Positions 1-8,818 of a stretch of 34,755 nucleotides of DNA are shown piece by piece (the first letter of the stretch is position 1; every line of letters begins with the position of its first letter). Origin of the DNA: an uncultured Clostridium sp. (GTDB taxonomy: Bacteria; Bacillota; Clostridia; TANB77; CAG-508); NCBI GenBank assembly GCA_947426525.1, contig CANEEJ010000010.1, forward strand, positions 1-34,755, written 5' to 3'. A model generated the notes under the pieces. The model was not told the origin of the DNA, searched no databases, and saw nothing but the letters and a program-made list of their open reading frames with translations. The position numbers were made by a program, and so were the translations under genes.

Positions 1-162
1 TTTATTCTCTAAAGGATTTTATTGTTTACTTTTCAATGTACTTTTTTGGTTCCGTTTTGCGGAACGATTTTTATTATACGCTAGTTTTTTTTGTTTGTCA
101 ACACTTTTTTTTAATTTTTTTAATTTTTTTTCAAAGCAATTTTTTCCAGCCTTAAAAACATT

Positions 163-194
163 GAAAATCAAGCACAAAAACGCACTTGATTTTC
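163..194 (-). terminator. Probable rho-independent terminator
   Basis: A perfect 10-bp stem (163-172 with 185-194, 12-nt loop) lies 24 bases past the stop of the gene ending at 218. On the minus strand it is followed by AATGTTTTTA, a modest T tract. It would end the lepA-rlmB-membrane protein transcript. A shorter 6-bp stem (49-54 with 60-65) lies further out, and I assign it no role. Confidence 0.5.
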
Positions 195-217
195 ATATAA
201 TTTTCTTACATTTCTAT

Positions 218-1993
218 TTATTCTTCTAATATCGTTAGCAAAAATGCATTTACTAAACCTGTATTTTCATCATATTCTACTTTAGCACTATATTTCTCTC
301 TATCATTCTCTTCAATAAAATCTCGTAAGGTACTGGCTACTTCTTCGTTAGAAGTAAATTGTTCTAATTTTAACCTTAGCTGTGTGCCAGATACAACTTC
401 CATATTTGCAAAATTTTCTTCAATTGCATCAATTAATGTTAAAACATCTTCTCCTTCTAACTCATTTCCTTGTAATATTTCAAATTTAGAATTATATCGT
501 TTTCTTTCTGTCTCGGAAACACCATTTCCTTCGATATTTTGTCTATTAGGAACAATAGATATTGTTTGTATTACTTCTAATAAATCTTGCATATTTATTT
601 TATTTGTTGTTAAATCCATAACTTCTGCCAAAAGTCTTTCTGTTACTTGTCCCATTACATTTTGTATCTCTTCTTGTTTCAAATCACTAAAATTAATAGC
701 ATTTTCTTCATTTATTTGAATTTCATTTTCAAAATCTGTAACAATATCATTTTTTTGTTCTATGGTAGCTTCTACTCTATTAGAGCTATCTTCATAACTC
801 GCAATCATATTTTTATTACGAGAATTCCCTTCAATTTTTTCATTTGTTACCAAGCTATATTGTTTCGTTTCTCGTCCTTCTGTCATTTTTATACTACTCG
901 TTGTTTGACTTTCTTCTTTCTTATAAGTGATGATTTGCTCCGTTTTATTTTCAATATCTTGATAAGATAATTGAATATAATTTTCATTTTGTAATGATAA
1001 TACATCTAGGGTAATTTCATATTGTGGATTTTGTATTACAGTTCTTACGGTATTATGATAATTTTCATAAACAATAATTTTAGCTTCTTCTTGCCCTATA
1101 TTATTTTTTGTTATTTCTGCTATTAACTCTTCTATACTTTCAGCAAATTCTTCTCTTGTATTCGTATCTTCTCCTAATTGATATTTATTTAATACCGTTT
1201 GCATTTCATCCATTTTTGTCAAAATGATTTCATCTTGTTTCAACTCTTCTAACATTTTAATATATAAATTGTTCATTTGTTCTTTTGTTAATGTTAAAGT
1301 ATATGCATTTACATTTACATTTTTGTTATTAATTTCAATCGTTTGGTCTTTCTCTTTTGAAAAACTTTCTTTTGCAATATTGGTATCTATAATAGCAAGA
1401 TATTTTGTTTTTAGATTTTGTTTTTCTTCTTCCGAAAACTTCAAAACATTTTTAAAGTCATTTAAATCTATATTTTCTGGTATATTATCTCCTTGCAAAA
1501 TTTGGTTTAGATTCTCATTTCTTACTAATAAATATTGTTTAAATAAATCTGAAAATCGGATTCCATAAAGCTCTGCATCTTGTATATATTCAATTTTAGC
1601 AATTTTTTCTTCTTTATTTAATAATTGAATATCTTGATAATTATATTGATTTTGTTTATCAACTTGTCCCTTTATCTGCAATTCCATTTGATTAATCGAA
1701 TTTTCTGTGTTTTCTGAAGTAGTTCCTATATTCTTCGTATAATTTATTTTTACCTTACTTTCCGTTGTATATTTATTTTGTTGTAATAATTCATTATAAT
1801 CATTTTTTGCTATTCTTTGATAAGCAGTTGTTATTCCCTCTACGTTTTGTCCAATATATTTGGCAAATAATGTTCTACTAGATTTAAACATATCTGTTGT
1901 AAAATATAAAATAAGCATTGTAGTTGCAATTGCTAATATTACTGCTAAAATTGCTACAATAATAATTACTCTTCTTTTCTTTCTTGGCATCAT
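218..1993 (-). CDS. Membrane-anchored protein of unknown function
   Basis: This 591-residue protein has a short basic N-terminus (KKRR), one strong hydrophobic segment at about residues 9-31, and a long hydrophilic, Asn/Glu/Gln-rich remainder. That pattern predicts a signal anchor with the bulk of the protein outside the membrane. I recognise no catalytic motif and no named family. The start is the ATG at 1993, with an AGAGGAGG site eight bases upstream. It overlaps the stop of rlmB (ATGATG against TGA), so the two are probably translationally coupled. A second ATG follows at once, so the true first residue is ambiguous by one codon. It is the last gene of the run and is followed by a stem-loop. 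Confidence 0.75.
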   Translation of the reverse strand: MMPRKKRRVIIIVAILAVILAIATTMLILYFTTDMFKSSRTLFAKYIGQNVEGITTAYQRIAKNDYNELLQQNKYTTESKVKINYTKNIGTTSENTENSINQMELQIKGQVDKQNQYNYQDIQLLNKEEKIAKIEYIQDAELYGIRFSDLFKQYLLVRNENLNQILQGDNIPENIDLNDFKNVLKFSEEEKQNLKTKYLAIIDTNIAKESFSKEKDQTIEINNKNVNVNAYTLTLTKEQMNNLYIKMLEELKQDEIILTKMDEMQTVLNKYQLGEDTNTREEFAESIEELIAEITKNNIGQEEAKIIVYENYHNTVRTVIQNPQYEITLDVLSLQNENYIQLSYQDIENKTEQIITYKKEESQTTSSIKMTEGRETKQYSLVTNEKIEGNSRNKNMIASYEDSSNRVEATIEQKNDIVTDFENEIQINEENAINFSDLKQEEIQNVMGQVTERLLAEVMDLTTNKINMQDLLEVIQTISIVPNRQNIEGNGVSETERKRYNSKFEILQGNELEGEDVLTLIDAIEENFANMEVVSGTQLRLKLEQFTSNEEVASTLRDFIEENDREKYSAKVEYDENTGLVNAFLLTILEE

Positions 1994-2736
1994 TTGTTTT
2001 TTCCTCCTCTTTGTTTTACTGCTTCATATATAACAATTCCTGTTGAAACAGATGCATTTAATGAAGTTACTTTCCCTTTCATTGGAATTTTAACTAAAAA
2101 ATCACAATTCTTTTTAACTTTTTGGCTCATTCCATTTCCTTCATTTCCAATTACAATTCCAATCGGTCCTGTCAAATCTTGATCATAGTAATAAGTCTGT
2201 GTATTAATATCTGTTCCACAAATCCAAAGTCCCTCTTTTTTCAAAAAATCCATTGTATCTGTTATGTTCGTCACTCTTGCTATTTTCATATGTTGCACTG
2301 CACCTGCTGACACTTTGTTTACGGTACTATTTACGGTAGCAGATCTTCTTTTTGGAATAATAACACCATGAACGCCAGCTGTTTCAGCTGTTCTAATAAT
2401 AGAACCTAAATTATGCGGATCTTCTATCCCATCCAAAATCAAGATAAAAGGCTCTTCTTCCTTTTCTTTTGCCTCTTGCAAAATATCTTCTACCTCTACA
2501 TACTCATAAGGTGGAACTAGTGCTATTACACCTTGAAAATTTTGCGTTTGTGCCATTTCTTCCATTTGCTTTTTTTCTTTTTCCACAATAATTACTCTGT
2601 TTTGTTTTGCCATGCTAATAATTTTATGAATTGAACCATGCTTTTCTCCTTTGGTAATATATATCTTATTGATATCTTTTCCACTTTCTAATAATTCGAT
2701 TACAGCATTTCTTCCTTCTACTTGATCATTGTACAT
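1990..2736 (-). CDS. rlmB: 23S rRNA (guanosine-2'-O-)-methyltransferase RlmB-like (SpoU/TrmH family)
   Basis: This is a SPOUT-class RNA 2'-O-methyltransferase of about 248 residues. It has an N-terminal substrate-binding domain (VEGRNAVIELLESGKDI) and the three SpoU motifs: DGIEDPHNLGSIIRTAE, IGNEGNGMS and IPMKGKVTSLNASVS. By family it would methylate a guanosine of 23S rRNA using S-adenosylmethionine in the cytoplasm. TrmH-type tRNA specificity cannot be excluded from sequence. I chose the ATG at 2736; an in-frame TTG at 2769 would add 11 residues. That extension lies wholly inside a palindromic repeat and looks non-native. The ribosome site just before 2736 is weak, while a good AGAGGGAG lies further upstream beyond the repeat, so the repeat may have been inserted into the leader. 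It sits downstream of lepA. Confidence 0.85.
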   Translation of the reverse strand: MYNDQVEGRNAVIELLESGKDINKIYITKGEKHGSIHKIISMAKQNRVIIVEKEKKQMEEMAQTQNFQGVIALVPPYEYVEVEDILQEAKEKEEEPFILILDGIEDPHNLGSIIRTAETAGVHGVIIPKRRSATVNSTVNKVSAGAVQHMKIARVTNITDTMDFLKKEGLWICGTDINTQTYYYDQDLTGPIGIVIGNEGNGMSQKVKKNCDFLVKIPMKGKVTSLNASVSTGIVIYEAVKQRGGKNK

Positions 2737-2779
2737 CTTTTCTTTTGATGTTTTTTGGGACGGGGTCAAAAAACATCAT
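2726..2779 (-). CDS. Possible 17-residue leader peptide in front of rlmB
   Basis: An ATGATG at 2779-2774 directly after AGAGGGAGA opens a 17-codon frame that runs through a palindromic repeat copy. Its TGA at 2728-2726 lies just inside the rlmB start (ATG 2736-2734). This geometry would allow stop-and-restart coupling. It may equally be an accident of repeat insertion between the original ribosome site and rlmB. Confidence 0.3.
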   Translation of the reverse strand: MMFFDPVPKNIKRKDVQ

Positions 2780-2852
2780 TCTCCCTCTATTTAAATTCTT
2801 GCTTCTTATTTATTTAGAAACGATGTTTTTTGACCCCGTCCCAAAAAACATC
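2747..2852. repeat. Pair of 31-bp palindromic elements with inverted cores
   Basis: Two copies lie at 2747-2777 and 2822-2852. Each consists of an 11-bp arm GATGTTTTTTG, a 9-bp asymmetric core, and the reverse-complement arm CAAAAAACATC. The core reads GGACGGGGT in the first copy and ACCCCGTCC in the second, so the two are exact inverted copies. Both are followed by ATTC on the plus strand. The second copy contains the lepA stop codon and the first covers the rlmB leader. Each copy can fold alone, or the two can pair over 31 bp. No transposase or recombinase gene is in the window. Confidence 0.85.
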
Positions 2853-4662
2853 ATTCGTCATCTAATTTTAATACGCTTAAAAATGCTTCTTGTGGTATTT
2901 CTACATTTCCAATCTCACGCATTTTTTTCTTTCCTCTTTTTTGCTTTTCCAATAGTTTTTTCTTTCTTGTAATGTCTCCTCCATAGCATTTAGCTAATAC
3001 GTCTTTCCTCATCGCTGATATGGTTTCTCTTGCTATGATTTGTCCTCCAACTGCTGCTTGGATTGGTATTTTAAATAGTTTTCTTGGTATGACTGTTTTT
3101 AGTTTTTCAACCATTTTTTTACCTCTATCATAGGCACTATCTTTATGAACAATAAAACTTAAGGCATCGACTGGTTCGCCATTGATATGAATATCTAATT
3201 TCACTAAGTTTGATTTTCGATATTCTTTGAATTCATAGTCTAAAGACGCGTATCCTTTGGTTTTAGATTTTAAGTTATCAAAGAAATCGTAAATAATTTC
3301 GTTTAATGGCATTTCATAAACTAATGTTACTCTATTTTCATCCAAGTACTTCATGTCAATATATACCCCACGTCTTCTTTGACATAGCTCCATAATATTT
3401 CCTACATAGTCTTTTGGTGTTAAAATATTGGCTGTAACAAATGGTTCTTCAATATAAGAAATTTCTTGTGGTTTTGGTAAATCCTCTGGATTGTATAATT
3501 CGATGACTTGTCCATCTGTTTGATATACTTTATAGATAACAGATGGTGCTGTTGTAATTAATCCCAAGTCAAATTCTCGGTCTAGTCTTTCTTCTATAAT
3601 TTCTAAATGAAGTAATCCTAAAAATCCACATCGAAATCCAAATCCCAACGCTGCTGATGTTTCTGCTTCATATTCTAAAGCTGCATCATTCAATTTCAAT
3701 TTTTCCAAAGCCTCTTTTAATGCTTCATATTGACTTCCATCAATTGGATATAGTCCACAATAAACCATTGGTGTTACTTTTTTATAGCCAGTTAATGGTT
3801 GTTCTGCTGGGTTGTTCTTTAAGGTTATAGTATCTCCTACATGAATATCTGATAAAGTTTTGATACTAGCTGCAATGTAACCTACTTCTCCTGCTTTTAT
3901 TTCATTGGTTGGCATATAAGAACCTGGGATGAAGTAACCTACTTCTGCTACTGTAAAAGTTTTATTGGTTGCCATTAATTTAATTTCGTCTCCTACTTTT
4001 ATGGTTCCATCTACTACTCTTACATAAGCTAATGCACCTTTATAATTATCATAATAAGAATCGAAAATTAGACATTTAGCTTTTCCATCTTCCTCTCCTT
4101 TAGGTGCTGGTAAGTCAGTTACAATTCTTTCTAATACTTCCTCTACATTTAATCCCGATTTTGCTGAAATACATGGTGCATCTTCTGCTGGAATTCCTAT
4201 AATATCTTCTATTTCTTGTTTTACTTCCTCTACTCTACTATTTGGTAAATCGATTTTATTTAATACTGGTAAAATCTCTAAGTTGTTATCAATTGCTAGA
4301 TAGACATTAGCTAATGTTTGTGCTTCTACTCCTTGACTAGAGTCTACTACTAAAATAGCTCCATCACATGCTGCTAAACTTCTAGATACTTCATAATTAA
4401 AATCCACATGTCCTGGTGTGTCAATTAAGTTAAAAGTATATTCTTGTCCATCTTTTGCTTTGTATATCATCCTAACTGCTTGTGATTTTATCGTAATGCC
4501 TCTTTCTTTCTCAATTTCCATATTATCCAACACTTGGCTTTCCATTTCTCTTTTAGACAAAACTCCTGTCATTTCTATCAAACGGTCCGCCAAGGTTGAT
4601 TTTCCATGGTCTATATGGGCAATGATACTAAAATTTCTAATGTATTCTTGTCGATTTTTCAT
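2851..4662 (-). CDS. lepA: Elongation factor 4 (LepA), ribosome back-translocating GTPase
   Basis: This is a 603-residue translational GTPase of normal LepA length. GTPase motifs are in order near the N-terminus: AHIDHGKST (P loop), ERGITIKSQ (switch I), [14 protein letters not shown] and SAKSG. They are followed by EF-G-like domains ([20 protein letters not shown]) and the LepA-specific basic C-terminal domain ending near VLKLDDE. By family it acts on stalled or mistranslocated ribosomes. I chose the ATG at 4662 because GGAGGAAAT precedes it and the product then begins in the usual way ([22 protein letters not shown]). Longer readings add an unlikely 21 residues. The stop lies inside a palindromic element. 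It lies 67 bases downstream of the rhodanese gene. Confidence 0.95.
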   Translation of the reverse strand: MKNRQEYIRNFSIIAHIDHGKSTLADRLIEMTGVLSKREMESQVLDNMEIEKERGITIKSQAVRMIYKAKDGQEYTFNLIDTPGHVDFNYEVSRSLAACDGAILVVDSSQGVEAQTLANVYLAIDNNLEILPVLNKIDLPNSRVEEVKQEIEDIIGIPAEDAPCISAKSGLNVEEVLERIVTDLPAPKGEEDGKAKCLIFDSYYDNYKGALAYVRVVDGTIKVGDEIKLMATNKTFTVAEVGYFIPGSYMPTNEIKAGEVGYIAASIKTLSDIHVGDTITLKNNPAEQPLTGYKKVTPMVYCGLYPIDGSQYEALKEALEKLKLNDAALEYEAETSAALGFGFRCGFLGLLHLEIIEERLDREFDLGLITTAPSVIYKVYQTDGQVIELYNPEDLPKPQEISYIEEPFVTANILTPKDYVGNIMELCQRRRGVYIDMKYLDENRVTLVYEMPLNEIIYDFFDNLKSKTKGYASLDYEFKEYRKSNLVKLDIHINGEPVDALSFIVHKDSAYDRGKKMVEKLKTVIPRKLFKIPIQAAVGGQIIARETISAMRKDVLAKCYGGDITRKKKLLEKQKRGKKKMREIGNVEIPQEAFLSVLKLDDE

Positions 4663-4729
4663 ATTTCCTCCGCTCTTTTCTCTTCCTTCTGCTGTTATTC
4701 TAACATACAAATAAAAAAACCTCAATAGT

Positions 4730-5065
4730 TTAATTGTAGTTTTCTAATCCACGATACAAATTATACACTTGTTGATAGCCAAGTTTCTGCAATATTTGTT
4801 GTGCTTTTTGACTTCTATGACCAGTACTGCAATATACAATAATTGTTTGCGATTTATCTGGTAGGATGGATTGAATCTGTTCTTTCATTTCATATTCTGG
4901 TAATAAAACTGCTTTTTCAAGATGTCCTTCTGCAAATTCTTGTGGGCTTCTTACATCTAAAAGTATAGCACCTTTTTGTATCATTTTCTCTAATTGTTGT
5001 TGATTAATTTCAAATTTTCCACAATCTCTGTTTCGATTTAATACGTATTTTAATTTGTGTAACAT
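4730..5065 (-). CDS. Single-domain rhodanese-like sulfurtransferase
   Basis: This 111-residue protein has one rhodanese fold: [22 protein letters not shown], then the active loop CSTGHRS with catalytic Cys at about residue 79, and a C-terminal [15 protein letters not shown] typical of the family. It would carry a sulfane sulfur on the cysteine in the cytoplasm; the physiological acceptor cannot be told from sequence. The start is the ATG at 5065, eight bases after AGGAG. A GTG at 5074 would overlap that ribosome site. It is the first gene of the run rhodanese, lepA, rlmB, membrane protein. Confidence 0.88.
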   Translation of the reverse strand: MLHKLKYVLNRNRDCGKFEINQQQLEKMIQKGAILLDVRSPQEFAEGHLEKAVLLPEYEMKEQIQSILPDKSQTIIVYCSTGHRSQKAQQILQKLGYQQVYNLYRGLENYN

Positions 5066-5337
5066 TTTATTCACTCCTTCCCTTTATTATATGCATTTCC
5101 GTCAAATTTCGTCATTTTCTATATTACAAAAAAGTAACAAATTGATGTCATTCTTTTGGTTTCCCCTCATATTTTTCGTGTTTTTTTCCATTTTTTCCAC
5201 TATTTTCTTCATTTTTTGTATAGTTTTATTACAGGATTATTTCACTTATGTTACAATTATGTATTCTTGTCTATTTTATGTTTCCCTGTTTTTTCATTTT
5301 TTATGTTTTATCTTTTCTGTTTTTGAATTGTGGAAAC

Positions 5338-5395
5338 TGTGGATAACTTTGTGAATAACTTATTTTAGTAGCTTATCATTCACGAGTTGTTCACA
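5338..5395. promoter_or_regulatory. Cluster of DnaA-box-like 9-mers
   Basis: TGTGGATAA (5338-5346) and TGTGAATAA (5350-5358) are exact reverse complements of the consensus TTATNCACA, 12 bases apart. TTGTTCACA (5387-5395) differs at one position, and an imperfect TTGTGGAAA precedes them. Very T-rich DNA flanks the cluster. There is no dnaA or dnaN nearby and no change of gene strand, so this is more likely a DnaA titration or regulatory site than the chromosomal origin. Confidence 0.45.
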
Positions 5396-5484
5396 ACCAA
5401 GTTTAGTTACTATAATATTTTGCTTATTTTTTTATGTAGCATATTTTTTATGTGTACTTATTTTTATTTGTTTTGTAAAATTTC

Positions 5485-5527
5485 AAAAAACCAGATACGC
5501 TTATTTTTATAGCGTTTCTGGTTTTTT
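5485..5527 (-). terminator. Bidirectional rho-independent terminator
   Basis: A 17-bp stem (5485-5501 with 5511-5527, one mismatch, 9-nt loop) has an A6/T6 base, so it can act on both strands. On the minus strand it lies 24 bases after the stop of the transglutaminase-like gene and would end that operon. Confidence 0.8.
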
Positions 5528-5550
5528 CGTTTTTTCTATGTAACATAATG

Positions 5551-7360
5551 TTATTTATCTCTTTCCCCCTCATCATTTGTTACCGTATTGGTATCAAAGT
5601 CATCGTGGGCTTCTACCGTTTCTTCTTTAATCGGTGCAACTATAGTTACTATATTTGTATCAAAGTCATAGGTAATTCCTTGGTCTATTTTCAAACCTTG
5701 TTTGAATGTATTTTTCTTGTCTTCTTTTTCTATTTTTTCTAACATTTTGTTTTGTGCATATAAACCATATTTTTCTTCTATCTCTTCTAGACTTAAAGTT
5801 GGTTCGATGAAACTTTTTATATAATCGATTGGATAATCAATAATTCCTTCAAATCCTTTATTATACGCATCTCCCATGATGCTTCTATCTTGAATCACTT
5901 CGTCTGGCTTTGTTTCATTAAACATTTTTATTTTTCCATCTTTATAAATTCCTATACTTGGATTCGTTGGATCTATTAGCAATGTTAGTTTGTCTTCTTG
6001 AATGTCAATGGCAACAATACCATGATTAACAATCTCCTCTTTTTGTTTTTTTCTTGCTTCCTTTGTTAATCGTTCCTTCCTTAGTTTTTCATCTTGGAGC
6101 ATCTCAAACATGTTTGGTGTTTTAACAATCTTTCTAGTGGTTCTACTTTCTTCTTTTTCATTTTCGTCATAGGAAATTGTTGTTTCCTCCTCTCCTTTGG
6201 TAATTACTTTTTTTAATATTTTACCATCTTTATAAGAAATCATTACATCGTTATGTTTATCAATTCTTTGTTCTTCTTCTATTTTTCCATTTTCATCATA
6301 GGTAACATTACAATAATAGTCTTTTGTTGATTCAAATTTTCTGTTTAATTTACCATTTCTATAAATTGTTGTCTTTTCAATATCTCCTTGTTTCTCTGTA
6401 TACGTTATGCTTTCTCCTCTTTTATTACCATTTTTGTCATATCGTATTACCTCTTCTTGATTTCCTTTACTTATTATTTTACAAGAAATCTTTCCTTTTC
6501 TGTATTTGTTGATAATTGTTTTGTCTCTTTCTATTATCGTTTCTTTGTATAATTTATCATTAATAAATATCCTTTTTACATTTCCATTATACTCCGTTTT
6601 TATACCATTTTTTTGTAATGTAGTACTATTACCTTTTATATTGGCTTGTTCTAAATTTCCTAATGCATCATATAATGTGACAATTCTTGCATTATAATCT
6701 GGATTAATGGCATTTAACTTATCGGCTATGTTATTAGCCATATTTCCGACATATACCAACACCGCCTTCATACATAACATCAATTCCTTGGTATCCCATT
6801 ATATCTAATTTGGGTTGTCCATATCCTTTAATGGTATCATGCATGTCTTTCATTGTTCTCATAATAATTTCCATGTCACTTTGAGAATGAATGTCAAATT
6901 TTTTAGCATATTCTTTTATTGCTTTTTCATATTCATCAATTTCTTTGGCATATTTTTTGGCATTTTTAGCTTCTTCCATTTCTTCTTGCCCTGAAGCAAT
7001 TAATAATGGTGTTACAGAAGCTACTGCCATTATTCCAATAAAATAGCTTCTCATATATTTTATACATTTCACTAGTATATGTAAAAAATCTTTATTGAAG
7101 AACTTTTCTTTCTTAGTCAACTCTCTTCCTAGTTCTTCTTTCGCATCCTTTCCCCATACATCTTCCCAATAATCCTCACCATATTTAGTATAGATGTCTA
7201 AAAATTTTCCTTCTTTTCTTAATTTTTTAATGTCTTCTTTTTTATATTTACGTGAAACATATTTTCTAAAATATTTAGGACCATATTCTAAATAAATTTG
7301 TTCAAACCTTTTCTGTTTCGCTAATAATTTCACTTGTCTTTTGATTTCTTTTTCTTTCAT
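5551..7360 (-). CDS. Transglutaminase-like membrane protein with YwqK-type repeats, copy 2 (joined by +1 shift at CGG)
   Basis: This is a paralogue of the intact gene at 8819-10540 and aligns along its whole length. It has an N-terminal basic region with two 'FxxIYxxYGxxY' units, one membrane segment near residues 105-122, the catalytic-type Cys204 (GVGIC), MORN/YwqK-like repeats, and then a NHGIVAIDI...LLIDPTNPSIGIY block with the His and Asp. The first frame stops at 6734 and the rest lies in the +1 frame. The join is at CGGA (6748-6745), directly after the Cys. Joined, it has about 602 residues. The intact paralogue reads CGA AAT ATG at this point, so one extra G is the only difference in length here. 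The C-terminus has a duplicated 'FDTN.VT' segment. The function is unknown; an external thiol enzyme is an inference. Confidence 0.75.
6745..6748 (-). other. +1 frameshift site CGGA in transglutaminase-like copy 2
   Basis: The context is TGT CGG AAA TAT. The zero frame ends within a few codons; the +1 frame continues with AAT ATG GCT AAT AAC, matching the paralogue. Confidence 0.8.
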
Positions 7361-7375
7361 ATTTTATCTCCTTTT

Positions 7376-7684
7376 TTAAAATACAAGCCAATAAACAATG
7401 GCAATAATCTCCAATATCGTAATAAAAGGAAATCCAATTACAAAATTCAGTTTTTGTGTTTTATGACGAAAAGTATACATTCCTGCAATTGTTCCAATTC
7501 CTCCACCTAAAGCTGTTACAATAAATAATGTCTTTTCTGGTATTCGCCAAGAACCTTTTTTGGCTTTTCTTTTATCTAACCACATGATGAAAAAGCCAAA
7601 CAAATTGATGGCTAATAAGTATAATAATACATTTTGTATTGAAAATATTTCTTCTAAATGAATCGTTGGTTGTTCTGGAAACAT
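7376..7684 (-). CDS. DUF1294 family small membrane protein
   Basis: This 102-residue protein is mostly hydrophobic, with three likely membrane segments. It has the DUF1294 signature: F..MW.DK.KAKKGSWRIPEKTLF, then GGGIGTIAGMYTFRHKTQKLNF. The role of the family is not known. It lies 15 bases upstream of transglutaminase-like copy 2 and 20 bases downstream of the HD gene, inside the accessory cassette. The start at 7684 has a GGAGGAAAAA site. I see nothing that ties its function to its neighbours beyond co-transcription. Confidence 0.85.
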   Translation of the reverse strand: MFPEQPTIHLEEIFSIQNVLLYLLAINLFGFFIMWLDKRKAKKGSWRIPEKTLFIVTALGGGIGTIAGMYTFRHKTQKLNFVIGFPFITILEIIAIVYWLVF

Positions 7685-7704
7685 GTTATTTTTCCTCCTT
7701 TTAT

Positions 7705-8764
7705 TTAAAAATCAAAGTCTAAATAGGCATATTTTTCTGTTTTAAAATTCCTTGCTTTTTCAATATCCTGTTTTGCTTGCTTTGATAGTTCACTAATTCG
7801 AACAAATTTATCTTCTTGTCTTACCAATGGATTGATGTAACGAATTTTTGGGTTCATAATACTTACACAATAGCGATTAGCTACTGGTTCATTACTTTGT
7901 TTGATTTTAGTTGCCTTTCTCCAAATCTCAAAATTTCTTGCAATATTATCTTCTTTGCAATTTTCAATTTTTTCAATTACTTCTTTTTCTGATAAATTAT
8001 ACAAATCCTTTACTGTAATTAAGTTTTTTTCAGCCATCTTTTTCATAATATCTGCTAAAAATTGCATCGAAAATTTAGTTCTGTTTTCGATATACTCATT
8101 TGATAATTTTTGCATACCATGTACAAATTTTTCGCCTATTGATACGTCTTTAAATACTAATTCTGTTATTCCCTCTTCATTGGTTCCGAATTTCAATATT
8201 TTGATAAATTTCTCTTATTTCTTCTAAATCCCAATCCGCAAATACAGCTCCTAAATTATTAGCCAATGTATATTCTAATCTATCACTTGATAATTGTGGT
8301 GTATCATTATCAGCAATTGGATATTTGTGATAATCTTCCACCTCTTCTACTGTTATTCCATCTCTTTCTAGCAATTCCATAATTTCTTGGCTTTCTTTTA
8401 TCATATAGGTTGTTAGTTCTTCTGTTGATTCCTGTGTTTCATAATCACCATTCATAAAGTCAACAGCATGCTTAAAAGCAGGTGTTGCTATGTCATGGAA
8501 TAGTCCCGCTAAAGTTTGTTTTTTATCTTTTGTGAAATTCCACACAATTAAGGCTACTCCTATACTATGAGCTAAACTAGAATACCAAAATACATTTTTA
8601 AACATTTGGGAATAAATGGTTCCACAAGTTGTACTAATTTGTGCTTGTTTTTGCATTCTAGGAGTTTCGATATACTCGTTCAAGAATTCTGGTATTCCTT
8701 CTGGTGATAATATTTTATAATATTCTTGTATTTGTGAATTTAAGGTTTCGATATAGTTTTTCAT
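7705..8764 (-). CDS. HD-domain protein, putative metal-dependent phosphohydrolase (joined by +1 shift at CGG)
   Basis: The first frame (195 codons) carries an HD signature: His66 in SLAHSIGVAL, His90-Asp91 in LAGLFHDIATPAFKH, and Asp161 in QLSSDRLEYTL. It stops at 8177. The second frame continues without a plausible start of its own (TNEEGITELVF...) to 7705. Skipping one base at CGGA (8188-8185) gives one protein of about 352 residues. HD proteins of this kind hydrolyse phosphate esters or nucleotides; the substrate here is unknown. The gene follows transglutaminase-like copy 1 by 54 bases and precedes DUF1294, so all four genes probably share one transcript. The C-terminal half matches no domain that I recognise. 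Confidence 0.8.
8185..8188 (-). other. +1 frameshift site CGGA in the HD-domain gene
   Basis: The context is ATT CGG AAC CAA TGA. The zero frame stops after two more codons; skipping one base gives I-G-T-N-E-E-G and opens the remaining 160 or so codons. Confidence 0.8.
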
Positions 8765-8818
8765 TTTTTACTCCTTTTTTCAATTACTTCTATTATAAAT
8801 TTTATACATGATATAATG

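Larger units (their letters stand above)
5066..5550. other. AT-rich gene-free stretch with a DnaA-box cluster
   Basis: This 485-base gap has no convincing gene; short open frames here are low-complexity Phe/Ile/Leu runs. The left part is T-rich. A cluster of DnaA-box-like 9-mers sits at 5338-5395, and a strong terminator hairpin closes the gap at 5485-5527. The promoter of the rhodanese-lepA run should be in the left part, but I see no clear -35/-10 pair. Confidence 0.6.

Noticed and set aside
2747..2852. CRISPR array
   Set aside because: Only two copies, in inverted orientation, with one spacer-like interval. No cas genes.
5338..5395. Chromosomal replication origin
   Set aside because: No dnaA, dnaN or rpmH nearby and no switch of coding strand. 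Only three boxes are present.
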